Counted from the first letter of the stretch, positions 9,682-18,834 are shown. The stretch is DNA of 64,000 bases from Anaerolineales bacterium (GCA_020634935.1 JACKAT010000006.1:62001-126000); one strand, 5' to 3'. Program-made: numbers and translations. The notes: generated from the sequence alone by a model not told the origin.

Positions 9682-9764
9682 AGGTGACTGGCACTTTTAC
9701 TCAAAATAGATAATGCTGAGTAAAATGCAACGTTTCAATTACCATCGTTAAGTGCCAGTCACCT
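9682..9764. repeat. Palindromic element, family A copy 3
   Basis: Perfect 15-bp arms AGGTGACTGGCACTT / AAGTGCCAGTCACCT separated by 53 nt. It lies between the divergent glgB and the PfkB-family kinase, about 40 bp upstream of the latter's start, so it may be in the kinase leader or promoter. Confidence 0.9.
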
Positions 9765-9804
9765 GATGTTGGCATAGATACAATTAAATAAGGAGAAACA
9801 ATCA

Positions 9805-10776
9805 ATGAGTGCAGTTAATCAAGACATCGATGTCTTAACGATCGGCGAAACTTTGATCGACTTTATTTCCACCGAACCGTCAGAGGGCTTACTTGATGCC
9901 TCGACTTTTACGCGCTATCTGGGTGGTTCACCGGCTAACATCGCCGTAACGGTCTCGAAGTTGGGCGGCGCGTCTGCCGTGATTTCTAAAACCGGTATCG
10001 GCGCGCTGGGTCAATTTCTCAAAAATGAATTAGGGTATCACGGCGTCAACACCAACTACTTGGTGATGGATCACCGGGTTCATTCCAGCATTATTCTGGT
10101 GTCTCGAACCACGGGGACGCCTGATTTTGAAGCGTTCCGCAGCGGCGATTACCAGCTCACGCCCGAAGAGGTCTCGGAAGAAGCGATTAGCCGGGCCAGG
10201 GTTATCCACGCCTCCACGTTTGCGCTCTCGCGCGAACCGTGCCGTTCGGCGGTTAGACGCGCCTTTGAACTGGGCCGGGCCCAAGGTAAAATCGTTTCGC
10301 TTGACCCCAACTACAGCCCGCGCATCTGGCCCAACTATCAGGAAGCGATGCAAGTGGTGGCGGAATTATATCGCTATGTGTCTATCACCAAAGCGTCGCT
10401 CGATGATGTTCACCGTTTGTTTGGGCCGGATCAAACGCCTGAAACATATATTACTCGCTTGCACGAGTTAGGGCCAAAAACGGTTATTCTGACAATGGGC
10501 AAAGACGGTTCGCTCATTTCCGACAACGGCAAGCTGCTGGGCCGGTTACCCACCCGCGCCATCAATGTGGTCGATGCCACCGGCGCCGGCGATTCATTCT
10601 GGGCCGGCTTCCTGGTGGCGATGCTCGATGGCCACTCCTGGCAAGAGTGTTTGCTGTTCGCCCGCGAAATCGTCGAGATGAAGCTCACCCGGGTTGGCCC
10701 GCTGCCCGCAGCGATGGATCGCCAGGACATCTACGCTCGCCTCCCGGCCGCCACCCCCGACTTCTTAATCAATTGA
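9805..10776 (+). CDS. PfkB-family carbohydrate kinase (fructokinase/IolC-like)
   Basis: A 323-residue ribokinase-fold kinase. The N-terminal signature includes GGSPANIAVTVSKLGG (40-55), and the C-terminal PfkB signature is DATGAGDSFWAGF, with catalytic base D263 and the anion hole just before it. Length and the GETLIDFI start fit fructokinase or 5-dehydro-2-deoxygluconokinase; the substrate cannot be fixed from sequence, and no iol genes are adjacent. A strong ribosome site AAGGAG at 9790-9795 precedes the ATG. Monocistronic, divergent from glgB. Confidence 0.88.
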   Translation: MSAVNQDIDVLTIGETLIDFISTEPSEGLLDASTFTRYLGGSPANIAVTVSKLGGASAVISKTGIGALGQFLKNELGYHGVNTNYLVMDHRVHSSIILVSRTTGTPDFEAFRSGDYQLTPEEVSEEAISRARVIHASTFALSREPCRSAVRRAFELGRAQGKIVSLDPNYSPRIWPNYQEAMQVVAELYRYVSITKASLDDVHRLFGPDQTPETYITRLHELGPKTVILTMGKDGSLISDNGKLLGRLPTRAINVVDATGAGDSFWAGFLVAMLDGHSWQECLLFAREIVEMKLTRVGPLPAAMDRQDIYARLPAATPDFLIN

Positions 10777-10791
10777 CAATTGATAAGTGAT

Positions 10792-10980
10792 AACCTGAGT
10801 TCGATAATTAGCGCTGAGCATGTCATTTCGCAGCCGGAGGCGGAGAAATCCCTCAGGCATAGCCATAAATGAAGCATTCGCCGGGAAAATTTGACGTTGT
10901 CGCTTCAAAGTTTCCCCGCCAAATCACTTTTTATTGGATTGTCACCGGGATTTCTCCGCTGGCGCTACGAAATGACATGA
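10792..10980. repeat. Dispersed palindromic element, family D copy 1
   Basis: It starts AACCTGAGTTCGATAATTA and contains inverted ends CATGTCATTTCG...GGAGAAATCCC and GGGATTTCTCC...CGAAATGACATG. A second copy in the same orientation lies at 13836-14048. The two bracket the C45 and ATP-grasp genes. Confidence 0.85.
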
Positions 10981-11007
10981 TTGGATGTCAAGTGCGTAAC
11001 TCCTATA

Positions 11008-11982
11008 TCAATTATCAATTAGATTTATCTTTGTTCGGCCTTCTTTGAACTTGTTAAACGACTGGTTCAGGGTTGAATGGTTGGGCCAGACATATTTGGC
11101 TTCCCGCCGGGTTGGATAATAGGCGGCGGTGTACAGGGTGCCAAAGGCCTTTTTATATTGGGTGTTGTACAGCGGCGGGTGCAGAAAACGTCGAACAAAT
11201 TTCGGCCCGGTCTCATGCGAGTCGGCCAGCGTTTGCTCCAGAAACGCTTTACGCTCCACCGTTGAGGTTAAGCGGGCATAGTCGTGCCACTCGACGTTTT
11301 GCTGATGGTTGGTACACACCGGATCGTGGGTGACGATGGCGGCATCATCGGGAACCAGGTAAACGGTAGTTAACGCGCCCTCTTTATCCACAACCGTGAC
11401 GTTATACGGCATGTGGACAGGGATGCGCTGTAAAATTTCGGTGGCGGCTTGAGTTGTGTCGCAGGTCTCCAAAATATAGCGCAAAACCAGCGGAATCCCA
11501 AATCCGTCGCCTACAACTTTGCGCCCCCCAAACGCCAGCGATACCGCCAGCCCGGCCTCGTTGAGGCCGTCGAGCACCCCCCACAAACAATCGCTCATAG
11601 CGATGACCGGCCGCAGCCAGCGCGTGTACAGCAGGTTGCCTTCAAACAACCGCGGGCTGTAATCGTAGTTGCGCACCAAAACCGGGCTGTCGCCCGACCA
11701 GACCGCCTGCGAACAGCCGGTTAGGTACGATGGCGGGCAGTACAGGCTGAGAAACCGCGCCGCCAGATCGCCGCCGCCGGCCAGATCAGTCAACTGTTGG
11801 TAGATCGGCGTCAGTTCCGGCATGTGCTGGCGCAGTTTCTTCAGCGATGTCACGTAGCCCGGTCGCGCGGCCGCTCCTTCGGATAAAAACCAGGTTTTAT
11901 ACAGCGGCCAGTAGGTTTCAAACAGCGCCTGCCATTTCGGCCCCGGTGTGTCTTCGTGGATTGAGTCTAGAGTTAGTTGCAT
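11008..11982 (-). CDS. C45-type autoproteolytic acyltransferase/hydrolase
   Basis: A 324-residue protein of the acyl-CoA:6-aminopenicillanate acyltransferase (peptidase C45, Ntn-hydrolase) group. GC-SQAVW with probable nucleophile C90, followed by VLVRNYDYSP (about 101-110), is the usual processing site; CTNHQQ further on is also typical. In this family the Cys becomes the new N-terminus after self-cleavage, and the enzyme makes or breaks amide bonds. It lies downstream of an ATP-grasp ligase on the same strand and near a PLP decarboxylase, so an amide-linked amine or amino-acid derivative is a plausible substrate (inference). No clear ribosome site before the ATG at 11982. Confidence 0.78.
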   Translation of the reverse strand: MQLTLDSIHEDTPGPKWQALFETYWPLYKTWFLSEGAAARPGYVTSLKKLRQHMPELTPIYQQLTDLAGGGDLAARFLSLYCPPSYLTGCSQAVWSGDSPVLVRNYDYSPRLFEGNLLYTRWLRPVIAMSDCLWGVLDGLNEAGLAVSLAFGGRKVVGDGFGIPLVLRYILETCDTTQAATEILQRIPVHMPYNVTVVDKEGALTTVYLVPDDAAIVTHDPVCTNHQQNVEWHDYARLTSTVERKAFLEQTLADSHETGPKFVRRFLHPPLYNTQYKKAFGTLYTAAYYPTRREAKYVWPNHSTLNQSFNKFKEGRTKINLIDN

Positions 11983-12147
11983 CGTTTAATTTGATAATTC
12001 TAAGTAGTTTTCAACTCTAAGTTGTTACATTAATTTAGACAGAATTAACAGGATTAATATGATTTTTCCTTATTTTAATCTTGGAAATCCTGTAAATCCT
12101 GTCTATTCATCCTGGTCTCAAACTCACAAGTTAGTTATGAAAATTAC

Positions 12148-12274
12148 TTAGAAGTTACGCCGTTGGAGATCAGCCCTCCCTAAATCCCTCCCACAGGGAG
12201 GGATTTGCCCGGTCCTCCCCCCTTTGGGGGGGGAGTTAGAGGGGGGTTAAACAGACTAACGGCGTAAGTCCTAA
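12148..12274. repeat. Palindromic element with outer ends like family B, different interior
   Basis: The left end TTAGAAGTTACGCCGTT and right end AACGGCGTAAGTCCTAA are near-perfect inverted repeats. They differ from the outer ends of family B (TTACGCAGTT) by a matching C-for-A change on both sides. The interior holds two GC-rich hairpins (AAATCCCTCCC / GGGAGGGATTT, and a C-run/G-run stem). The neighbouring 12037-12111 is an imperfect palindrome (AGACAG...CTGTCT). Confidence 0.75.
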
Positions 12275-12293
12275 ATTCATCATTCATCATTCC

Positions 12294-13760
12294 CTACAGC
12301 ATCTTAAAGCTGCCGATTTCAGCCGGCACTTCCGGTCGGGGCGTGAATTCGATGGGCGGTTTGGCTTTGTACTGGGCCCGAATGCCGTTGATCCAGGCTT
12401 TGGCCCGGTCGTTGAGCTGGAAATCATCCGTCATTAGGCGACCTCGCGTGACCAGAATACCCAGGTCGGCCCCTTCATACTGGTAGTCGCCCACGCCGGT
12501 GATGCGCAGGAAAAAGGCTTCGTGCTCGCTCTCAACCGCGCGGCGGTGGGAGTCGTACCGCGAGAAAGAGACCTGACCGTGATCATCCATCTGCCAGATG
12601 CCGGTCGGCGGCGCTTTGGTGACGATGTTGATCGTGTCCTCGGTGTGTTTGATGACCAACTGCCCCCAATCGTCGATATTCTCCGGCTTGGCCCAGCGCT
12701 CGTTCAATTCCTTTACATCGAGCTCATAATCAACATCCATCCATTCCAGCAGGTGGAACATAAACAGCGGCGCGTCGGCCAGGGCAAAGACGGCGTGATT
12801 GGTAATCGAACTGGCCCCGGTTACACGCGGATTGATCTCGCCCAGGTAGACATCGTTGCTGTCGGTGTCCAGCAGGAAGTCGATTTCAAAGTAGCCGCGA
12901 TAGCCTTCCTTTTTGAGCTGCTCGCCCACGGCGTAGGTCGACTCGCGGGCTTTGCGGCGAATTTCCGGGGTGAAGGTATCGGCGTAAATCTCGTTGCCGC
13001 ACCAGCCGCCTTTGTAGGGCGTTAGCTCTCTGAAACCGACCAACTCGGTCATCAGCGGCCCAACAATCGTACCGTGGCGCGTCACGCAGGCTTCCATGGC
13101 CGACCCGCGACAGTTGATCCGCTTCATCACCTTCACTTCCGGCTCGGCGATGATCTCTTCGGCGTACTTCTCCCACTCTGCCTCATTAGAAATGAAAAAG
13201 GTCGTATGGCCGGAGTCGCCAAAGGGCGTCTGTACCACCAAATCGGTCCCCAGCGCTTCAGACACGTCGAGCAGTGTTTCGTAGCTGTCCACCTTGGCCA
13301 GCACGTTCGGCACCGAATCGACGCCGGCTTGGTTGGCGATGCGGGTGGTGGTTACTTTGTTGTCGATATGCGTCCGCAGCTTGGCCGGCGGAAAACAGAC
13401 CTCCAGCCCCAATTCCTGGGCCAGCGCCTCGGTGTCCTCGTCGAACATCAAAAACAGAACTTTGCCGCTCCCGCCGCGCTGGGCGATGTAGTCGGCCACC
13501 TCTTTATGTTCCAGCAGGTAGTTGTTGATCTCTTCGATACTCTCAAAAATATCGTGGGGCGTTTCAATCGGCACCAGGACGTTGGGGTGCTGGCCGTCGA
13601 AGCAGTCGATGTAGGTGATGAACTTAAAGCTCTTGACCCATTCGTCAGCGCCCAGTAAATTAAAGTTGGTGGCGCTGATAAAATAGATCGGGGTTTCGTT
13701 GCGTTGGAAAAAACGGCGAATATCGGAAATGCCGTTTAACTTGGTACTGTTGGTTGTCAT
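12294..13760 (-). CDS. ATP-grasp ligase, unknown substrate
   Basis: A 488-residue ATP-grasp protein. An N-terminal pre-ATP-grasp region (about 1-130) leads into LRTHIDNKVTTTRIANQAGV, then the nucleotide loop TDLVVQTPFGDSGHT and the metal site EIDFL...VYLGEINPRVTGASS. ATP-grasp enzymes couple a carboxylate (as acyl phosphate) to an amine or thiol, or carboxylate a substrate; it does not match biotin carboxylase length or motifs fully. The reading frame continues upstream to 14141, but that part crosses a dispersed repeat; the ATG at 13760 has a perfect AGAGGAG site and is the start. A PLP decarboxylase lies upstream and a C45 hydrolase downstream on the same strand. Confidence 0.82.
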   Translation of the reverse strand: MTTNSTKLNGISDIRRFFQRNETPIYFISATNFNLLGADEWVKSFKFITYIDCFDGQHPNVLVPIETPHDIFESIEEINNYLLEHKEVADYIAQRGGSGKVLFLMFDEDTEALAQELGLEVCFPPAKLRTHIDNKVTTTRIANQAGVDSVPNVLAKVDSYETLLDVSEALGTDLVVQTPFGDSGHTTFFISNEAEWEKYAEEIIAEPEVKVMKRINCRGSAMEACVTRHGTIVGPLMTELVGFRELTPYKGGWCGNEIYADTFTPEIRRKARESTYAVGEQLKKEGYRGYFEIDFLLDTDSNDVYLGEINPRVTGASSITNHAVFALADAPLFMFHLLEWMDVDYELDVKELNERWAKPENIDDWGQLVIKHTEDTINIVTKAPPTGIWQMDDHGQVSFSRYDSHRRAVESEHEAFFLRITGVGDYQYEGADLGILVTRGRLMTDDFQLNDRAKAWINGIRAQYKAKPPIEFTPRPEVPAEIGSFKML

Positions 13761-13835
13761 GAAATAATTCTCCTCTTTAGTTTGTGACTGTTTAGTAGTA
13801 AGCAGGTAGCCGTTAGCTGATGGCTGAACGCTAGT

Positions 13836-14048
13836 AACCTGAGTTCGATAATTAAAGTCGTATATGTCATTTCGTAGCCGAAGGCGGAGAAATCCCTCAA
13901 GCATTGCCATACCTGAAGCATTCGCCGGGGAAAAATGAGCGTTGTGGTGGCAAATTTTTCCCACCGCACACCTTTTCAGGCGTATTGTCACAGGGATTTC
14001 TCCGCAGAGTTTATCCTGAGCGAAGCCGAAGGGCTGCGAAATGACATG
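13836..14048. repeat. Dispersed palindromic element, family D copy 2
   Basis: The same leading sequence and inner inverted repeats as 10792-10980, in the same orientation, with a few insertions (for example GTTTATCCTGAGCGAAGCC). It fills most of the gap between the ATP-grasp and decarboxylase genes; the remainder to 14188 holds a short C-run and no gene. Confidence 0.85.
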
Positions 14049-14188
14049 AGACATATCTTTTTCCGAACTCAGCATACCACGATGCAAGGCATCGTTCTTA
14101 CCGTAAGGAAAAGGGGAGATATGGGGGGAGCTACCCCCCACGCCCCCCGGCCTACGGCGTTTTCCTTAGCAGGTCAGTAGCTAACGGC

Positions 14189-17050
14189 TCATTTTGATTT
14201 CTTCGTTTTCTTCTTAGCCGCCTCAGTCTGATCGAGGCCGTCCGTGGCGGCGATTACTTTTTCAGGCGCGGGATGGCCGTTGGTGCTGGCTGACGTTGAG
14301 TCCGATTGGCTGTCGCTGCCGGCCAATGCCGCCTCGGTGAAGACGCGCAGGCCGAGGCTGGGCCGGTAGCCGTGAATTTCCTTGACATCGAGCGCCTTCA
14401 AGAAGTCCAAAATCTCCTGGCTGATGACCTGGCCCGGCACTAAGATGGGAAAGCCCGGCGGGTAGGGAATAATGAACGAGGCCGACACCACTTCGCGCCC
14501 GGCGGTGACGGCTCGCTCGATGGTGCCGTCGAGTTTGAGATACTCGCACAGATCTTCGTTGTAGGCCATAAAGTAGGCGGCCCGCATATCGCCTTCCGGG
14601 GTGGTGGGGTTGGGCCGGAATTTAGCATGGAAGTAGCTGAAATCGGGCAGCGGCGGTAAATCCTCGGTGAGCGATTTGACCTGCTGCTGGTGCAGTTCCA
14701 GTTCGGCCGGGTTGTAGGTAGAAATCTCATGGTCAAGCTGCTGGGCGATTTTGAGCAGCACGCTGATTAGAAACGCGACCGAACTGCGGGTGGTGCCGAT
14801 GTTGGTCATAAACAGCACGCTGTTGCGCGAGGTTTTGTTGACTTGAATGTTGAACTGATCCATCAGATAGCGATTTTTGAAGGTATCGCCGTCGATGCCG
14901 GCTTGGCCGGTGTAGAGGGTGATGTGGGTCGGGTCCAGCACAAAATCGTCGGTGTGCCAGGCCTCTTCCATGCGGCTCCAGCCGGTCTCGGCGTCGTAAT
15001 ACTGCTCGACGCCGGAGGGGCGGTATTCTTTGGGGATCAAATCTTTGGCCGACAGCACGGCAAAGTAACGCCGCAGCAGGGGATGCTCGGTAATCTTGGC
15101 CCGCAAGGTCATGGCCAGCTCGGCGCTCTTTTGCACCAGTTCGTACCCTTCCAACTCGACCTGCCGCCGCCCGACGTCGAGCGAGGCCAAAATCTGATAG
15201 TTGGGCGAGGTCGAGGTGTGGGTCATATACGCCTCGTGGAAGGTGTCTTCTACCTTGCGGTTAAACTCTTCATCGTGGATGTGGATCATCGACCCCTGTC
15301 GCAGCGAGGTCAGCTTTTTGTGGGTCGATTGGGTGCTGTAAGCCCGAATCTTGACCTGATCGGGGTCGGGCAGCAGATGATGGTCGAGCCAAGTCGCGTC
15401 GTCGTTGGGATCGAGCGCGTCGATCTTTTGACGATAGGCCGCGTATGTTTTACGATAGGCCTCGCTGCTGTAACGGGCGTGCAAACGCCGAGCCGCTTTC
15501 ATCGCCGTGCGCTGGCGGTAGGTGGGCGTAAAAGCGGCAAAGCCAAACCAGGCTTCGTCCCACAGGAAGGTGATATCCGGTTTGATGGCCAGCACTTCCT
15601 CCATCACCCGCTCGACATTGTAGACCAGGCCGTCGAAGGTGCAGTTGGTCAGCAGCAGCATCTTGACTTTGTTCAGCCGGCCGGCCCGTTTCAACTCCAG
15701 CAGCCGCTGCTTGATTTCGCGCAGCGGTACGGCCCCGTACATCGAATACTTCTCGACCGGATAGGAGTCGAGATAGACCGGGTGCGCCCCGGACAGGACC
15801 ATGCCGTAATGATGCGACTTGTGACAGTCACGGTCGATGAGGACGATATCGCCGGGCTGGAGCAGGGCCTGGGTTACAATTTTGTTGGCGGTCGAGGTGC
15901 CGTTGGTCACAAAAAAGGTGTGCTGCGAGCCAAACGCTCGCGAGGCCATCTCTTGGGCCTTCTTCAGCGGGCCGGTCGGCTGGAGCAGCGAGTCCAGCCC
16001 GCCGGTGGTGGCCGATGTTTCGGCCAGGAAGATGTTGTGGCCGTAAAATTGGCCGATGTCCTGAATCCAGTGCGATTTGAAGATGGAGTTGCCGCGCGAG
16101 ATGGGCATGGCGTGAAAGACGCCGGTCGGGCGCTGGCTGTAGGCTTTGAGCGCGGAGAAGAACGGCGCTTCGTAGCGCTCGGTGATGCCGCGCCGCAGGC
16201 TGAGGTGCAGTTCCAGGTTTTCCTGGCGATAGAAGACCCGCCGGAAATTTTTGTAAACGCGCAGAGCGATATCTTCCACAGCGGAGTCGAGCACCAGATA
16301 CAAATCCAGTTCCGGGCGGAGCTTTTTGATGGCCTCACCGAGCGCCGGACCTAAGTCGGCGTCAGCGCCATCCGTCTCAATCTCCTTGGCCACGGAGATG
16401 TATTGCTGCAATATGTCGAGACTGTACTTAGATTTAAAGGGAAAACTGTAGCGAATGACGCAGCCCTGGATATTGTGATTGAACAGCACCGCAATCAACG
16501 CATCTTCAAAGCTAGGCACAACCACGACATCATAGTAAAATTTGTCGTCGGGGTCGATGCACGCCAGCAGCCCGCGCCGCAAATCGCGCTCTTCGCGGGG
16601 CGAGAGGTTATCGACAAACAGCACTTCAAAATAGTGCTGCTCGGCCCGGTTGACCGGGCGTTCGTCGCTGCTGTGCGAGGCGCTGATGACGCCATCGACG
16701 CCGCGCAGCCGCGAGGCCGTCGAGCGATAACGATAGGAGTCGCTGACCAGCATGCGCACAATCCGGTTGACGGCGTTGGTCAGCAGGTGATATTCATGCC
16801 GCTCGAACAGCGTTTCAAGCTGCTGCATGGCTTCCTTGCCGGGAAAGGCCCAGTAGCTTTCGATGGGTTCCAGCAGATCAAAAATGTCTTGGATTTGCTC
16901 GCGCAGCTGGGCGGTGTCCGCCTGGCTTTTGTGCTTTTCTTCCAGGTGCTTAACCGCCTGTTTGAGGTTGTTCCAGGTGTCGGTTCTGAGCTGCGAGGCG
17001 TTGTAGTGGCGGCTTAAACCGTTTTGGGGTTGTTGATTTTTATCTGTCAT
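14189..17050 (-). CDS. Large Orn/Lys/Arg decarboxylase-like PLP enzyme
   Basis: A 953-residue fold-type I PLP enzyme, about 200 residues longer than the usual inducible lysine/ornithine/arginine decarboxylases (about 710-755). Residues 1-120 are helical with no recognised domain; 140-270 resemble the receiver-like wing domain; the major domain follows with NGTSTANK (383-390), the DEAW cofactor site (D498) and STHKKL with PLP lysine K578; the tail (about 900-953) is Lys/Ala/Ser rich. It should decarboxylate a basic amino acid to a polyamine precursor, but the substrate is not readable. The start ATG follows AAAGGAGA. The ATP-grasp and C45 genes lie downstream, with a repeat between. Confidence 0.85.
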   Translation of the reverse strand: MTDKNQQPQNGLSRHYNASQLRTDTWNNLKQAVKHLEEKHKSQADTAQLREQIQDIFDLLEPIESYWAFPGKEAMQQLETLFERHEYHLLTNAVNRIVRMLVSDSYRYRSTASRLRGVDGVISASHSSDERPVNRAEQHYFEVLFVDNLSPREERDLRRGLLACIDPDDKFYYDVVVVPSFEDALIAVLFNHNIQGCVIRYSFPFKSKYSLDILQQYISVAKEIETDGADADLGPALGEAIKKLRPELDLYLVLDSAVEDIALRVYKNFRRVFYRQENLELHLSLRRGITERYEAPFFSALKAYSQRPTGVFHAMPISRGNSIFKSHWIQDIGQFYGHNIFLAETSATTGGLDSLLQPTGPLKKAQEMASRAFGSQHTFFVTNGTSTANKIVTQALLQPGDIVLIDRDCHKSHHYGMVLSGAHPVYLDSYPVEKYSMYGAVPLREIKQRLLELKRAGRLNKVKMLLLTNCTFDGLVYNVERVMEEVLAIKPDITFLWDEAWFGFAAFTPTYRQRTAMKAARRLHARYSSEAYRKTYAAYRQKIDALDPNDDATWLDHHLLPDPDQVKIRAYSTQSTHKKLTSLRQGSMIHIHDEEFNRKVEDTFHEAYMTHTSTSPNYQILASLDVGRRQVELEGYELVQKSAELAMTLRAKITEHPLLRRYFAVLSAKDLIPKEYRPSGVEQYYDAETGWSRMEEAWHTDDFVLDPTHITLYTGQAGIDGDTFKNRYLMDQFNIQVNKTSRNSVLFMTNIGTTRSSVAFLISVLLKIAQQLDHEISTYNPAELELHQQQVKSLTEDLPPLPDFSYFHAKFRPNPTTPEGDMRAAYFMAYNEDLCEYLKLDGTIERAVTAGREVVSASFIIPYPPGFPILVPGQVISQEILDFLKALDVKEIHGYRPSLGLRVFTEAALAGSDSQSDSTSASTNGHPAPEKVIAATDGLDQTEAAKKKTKKSK

Positions 17051-17149
17051 AGATGTCTCCTTTGATGATAGCCGTTAGCTGATAGCGATTAGCCGTCAGC
17101 TAAAGTTTTACGTTGGGGTTATTGGTTCATAGGCTGAGTCCGTTTCTTT

Positions 17150-17657
17150 ATGCTGGAGCGTCAAAGTTTGGAGCGTCAAAGTTTACTTTGATTTGGAGCG
17201 TCAAAGTTTACTTTGATTTGGAGCGTCAAAGTTTACTTTGACCCATGACAAAGCCAGCTTTGTCGCTCCGGTAAAATTTTGTTGACCGAGGGCCTGGAGC
17301 GTCAAAGTTTACTTTGACTCATGACAAAGCCAGCTTTGTCGCTCCGGTAAAATTTTGTTGACCGAGGGCCTGGAGCGTCAAAGTTTACTTTGACTCATGA
17401 CAAAGCCAGCTTTGTCGCTCCGGTAAAATTTTGTTGACCGAGGGCCTGGAGCGTCAAAGTTTACTTTGACTCATGACAAAGCCAGCTTTGTCGCTCCGGT
17501 AAAATTTTGTTGACCGAGGGCCTGGAGCGTCAAAGTTTACTTTGACTCATGACAAAGCCAGCTTTGTCGCTCCGGTAAAATTTTGTTGACCGAGGGCCTG
17601 GAGCGTCAAAGTTTACTTTGACTCATGACAAAGCCAGCTTTGTCGCTCCGGTAAAAT
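17150..17657. repeat. Tandem array of a 76-bp hairpin-forming unit
   Basis: Unit starts (TGGAGCGTCAAAG) at 17219, 17295, 17371, 17447, 17523 and 17599 are exactly 76 bp apart; the copies are nearly identical. Two truncated units of about 24 bp precede them. Each unit can fold as GGAGCG...CGCTCC enclosing TCAAAGT/ACTTTGA and GACAAAG/CTTTGTC hairpins, a cruciform or cloverleaf shape. It lies upstream of the decarboxylase gene. No spacers. Confidence 0.92.
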
Positions 17658-17689
17658 TCTATTCCTACCGCCGCAATGCCCTCTTCCCC

Positions 17690-17975
17690 GGCTGAAAAAT
17701 GGTTCCTACTGTTGAAAAATGGTTCCTACCACTCGAAAAGTCATTGCTACCGCCGAAAAATGGTTCCTACCACTTGGAAAGTCATTCCTACCACAAAAAA
17801 ATGGTTCCTACCACTTGGAAAGTCATTCCTACCACAAAAAAATGGTTCCTACCATCCGAGAAATGATTCCTACCACAAAAAATGGTTCCTACCACCGCCG
17901 AACGGTTCCTACCGACCGCCGAACGGTCCGTACCGCCGCCGAATCGTTCGTACCGTCGCCGAACGATTCCTACCA
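17690..17975. repeat. Degenerate 20-21-bp tandem array
   Basis: About fourteen units of the type GAAAAATGGTTCCTACCACT, drifting to GAACGGTTCCTACCGCC at the right end. It directly follows the 76-bp array. Several frames are open through it only because the unit lacks stops; these are not taken as genes. Confidence 0.85.
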
Positions 17976-18061
17976 TCAGCCTGATAACTTTAAAAAATGC
18001 GGCGCTATGCCATTCGCGTGGAATGATTTGTGGAGCGGTGCGTTGACTATAGAATTCATTT

Positions 18062-18706
18062 TTACTTCCATCTGAATTCCCACCAATCAAAAGCCTTAGC
18101 ACCTTGGCCATCATAGTGGAAATATTGCTTATTCTTGTACCCAGCCTGCGTTTCGAGCCATATAGGATGTACTGGAGAGGCAACATCTACCAGATGAATA
18201 TATCCTGTACCATCATCACGGAGATGTAACTTGAAAAATGCCACAGAATGGCTTGCCGTTAATTGTGGTACATAAAGCCAACCACTTCTGACTTTTCCCA
18301 ATGTCCCATACTCTGCCCAATCAATGGCTGCAACTTTGAGATCGATCCCTCGGTACGTCCCCCTCAAAGTTATTCCATGCCCCAAATGATTATCCTCTAA
18401 TGCTAATAGAAAATTATAGGCAACTTTGTTTGGCGCTTCTGGAGGTTGAAAGTAAGGCCCATGGTTATTATATCTCGCTTCATTGTGATGTTTAACCCAT
18501 TCAAGCAGTCGTTCAACCTTAATTTTTTGGAGTGCAAAATCAAGAATAGCTTGGACGACTACGTCCTTACCCGCATTTTGAGGCAACTGATCACGAAGGG
18601 GTTGAAAATCTACTTCGTAAAAACATAAATCATCACGAAGCTCCCTTTCGGAAAAGCCCTGTTTCAGAAGGTCGCGTATATTCTTGAGATTGTAATATTC
18701 ATTCAT
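18062..18706 (-). CDS. Protein with N-terminal effector-associated (EAD7-like) domain
   Basis: A 214-residue protein. Residues 5-70 (IRDLLKQGFSERELRDD, CFYEVDFQPL, then a helix and LLEWVKHHN) resemble the helical effector-associated domain EAD7, an adaptor that links components of bacterial conflict systems. The remaining 140 residues are aromatic-rich and probably beta-rich (GITLRGTYRGIDLKV; FHYDGQGAKAFDWWEF) and match nothing I recognise. No effector gene with a matching EAD lies in the window. Toxin-antitoxin genes follow on the same strand side. Its base composition is more AT-rich than the neighbours, hinting at horizontal origin. Confidence 0.6.
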   Translation of the reverse strand: MNEYYNLKNIRDLLKQGFSERELRDDLCFYEVDFQPLRDQLPQNAGKDVVVQAILDFALQKIKVERLLEWVKHHNEARYNNHGPYFQPPEAPNKVAYNFLLALEDNHLGHGITLRGTYRGIDLKVAAIDWAEYGTLGKVRSGWLYVPQLTASHSVAFFKLHLRDDGTGYIHLVDVASPVHPIWLETQAGYKNKQYFHYDGQGAKAFDWWEFRWK

Positions 18707-18834
18707 AAGTCAAAGGCTTTTTCAGTTGATTCCCGAATAACCGTCCCCCAAGGATTAGATTACCCACATCTACCCCGGTTATCACCCTAAACTTGGACAG
18801 CTTACACCTGCATTATCGCTGGTGAGCGCCTGCC

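Noticed and set aside
3253..9764. Integron attC sites (conserved arms, variable loop)
   Set aside because: No integron integrase or attC core motifs are seen, and the elements occur in both orientations between unrelated genes.
13761..14141. N-terminal extension of the ATP-grasp frame by 127 codons
   Set aside because: It crosses a dispersed repeat; the ATG at 13760 has a perfect ribosome site and gives the family N-terminus.
17219..17657. CRISPR array
   Set aside because: The 76-bp units are contiguous and identical throughout, with no variable spacers and no cas genes.
17676..18075. Two overlapping reading frames of about 100 codons
   Set aside because: They run through the 20-21-bp tandem array, give repetitive peptides (NGSYH, MVPTT) and have no ribosome site.
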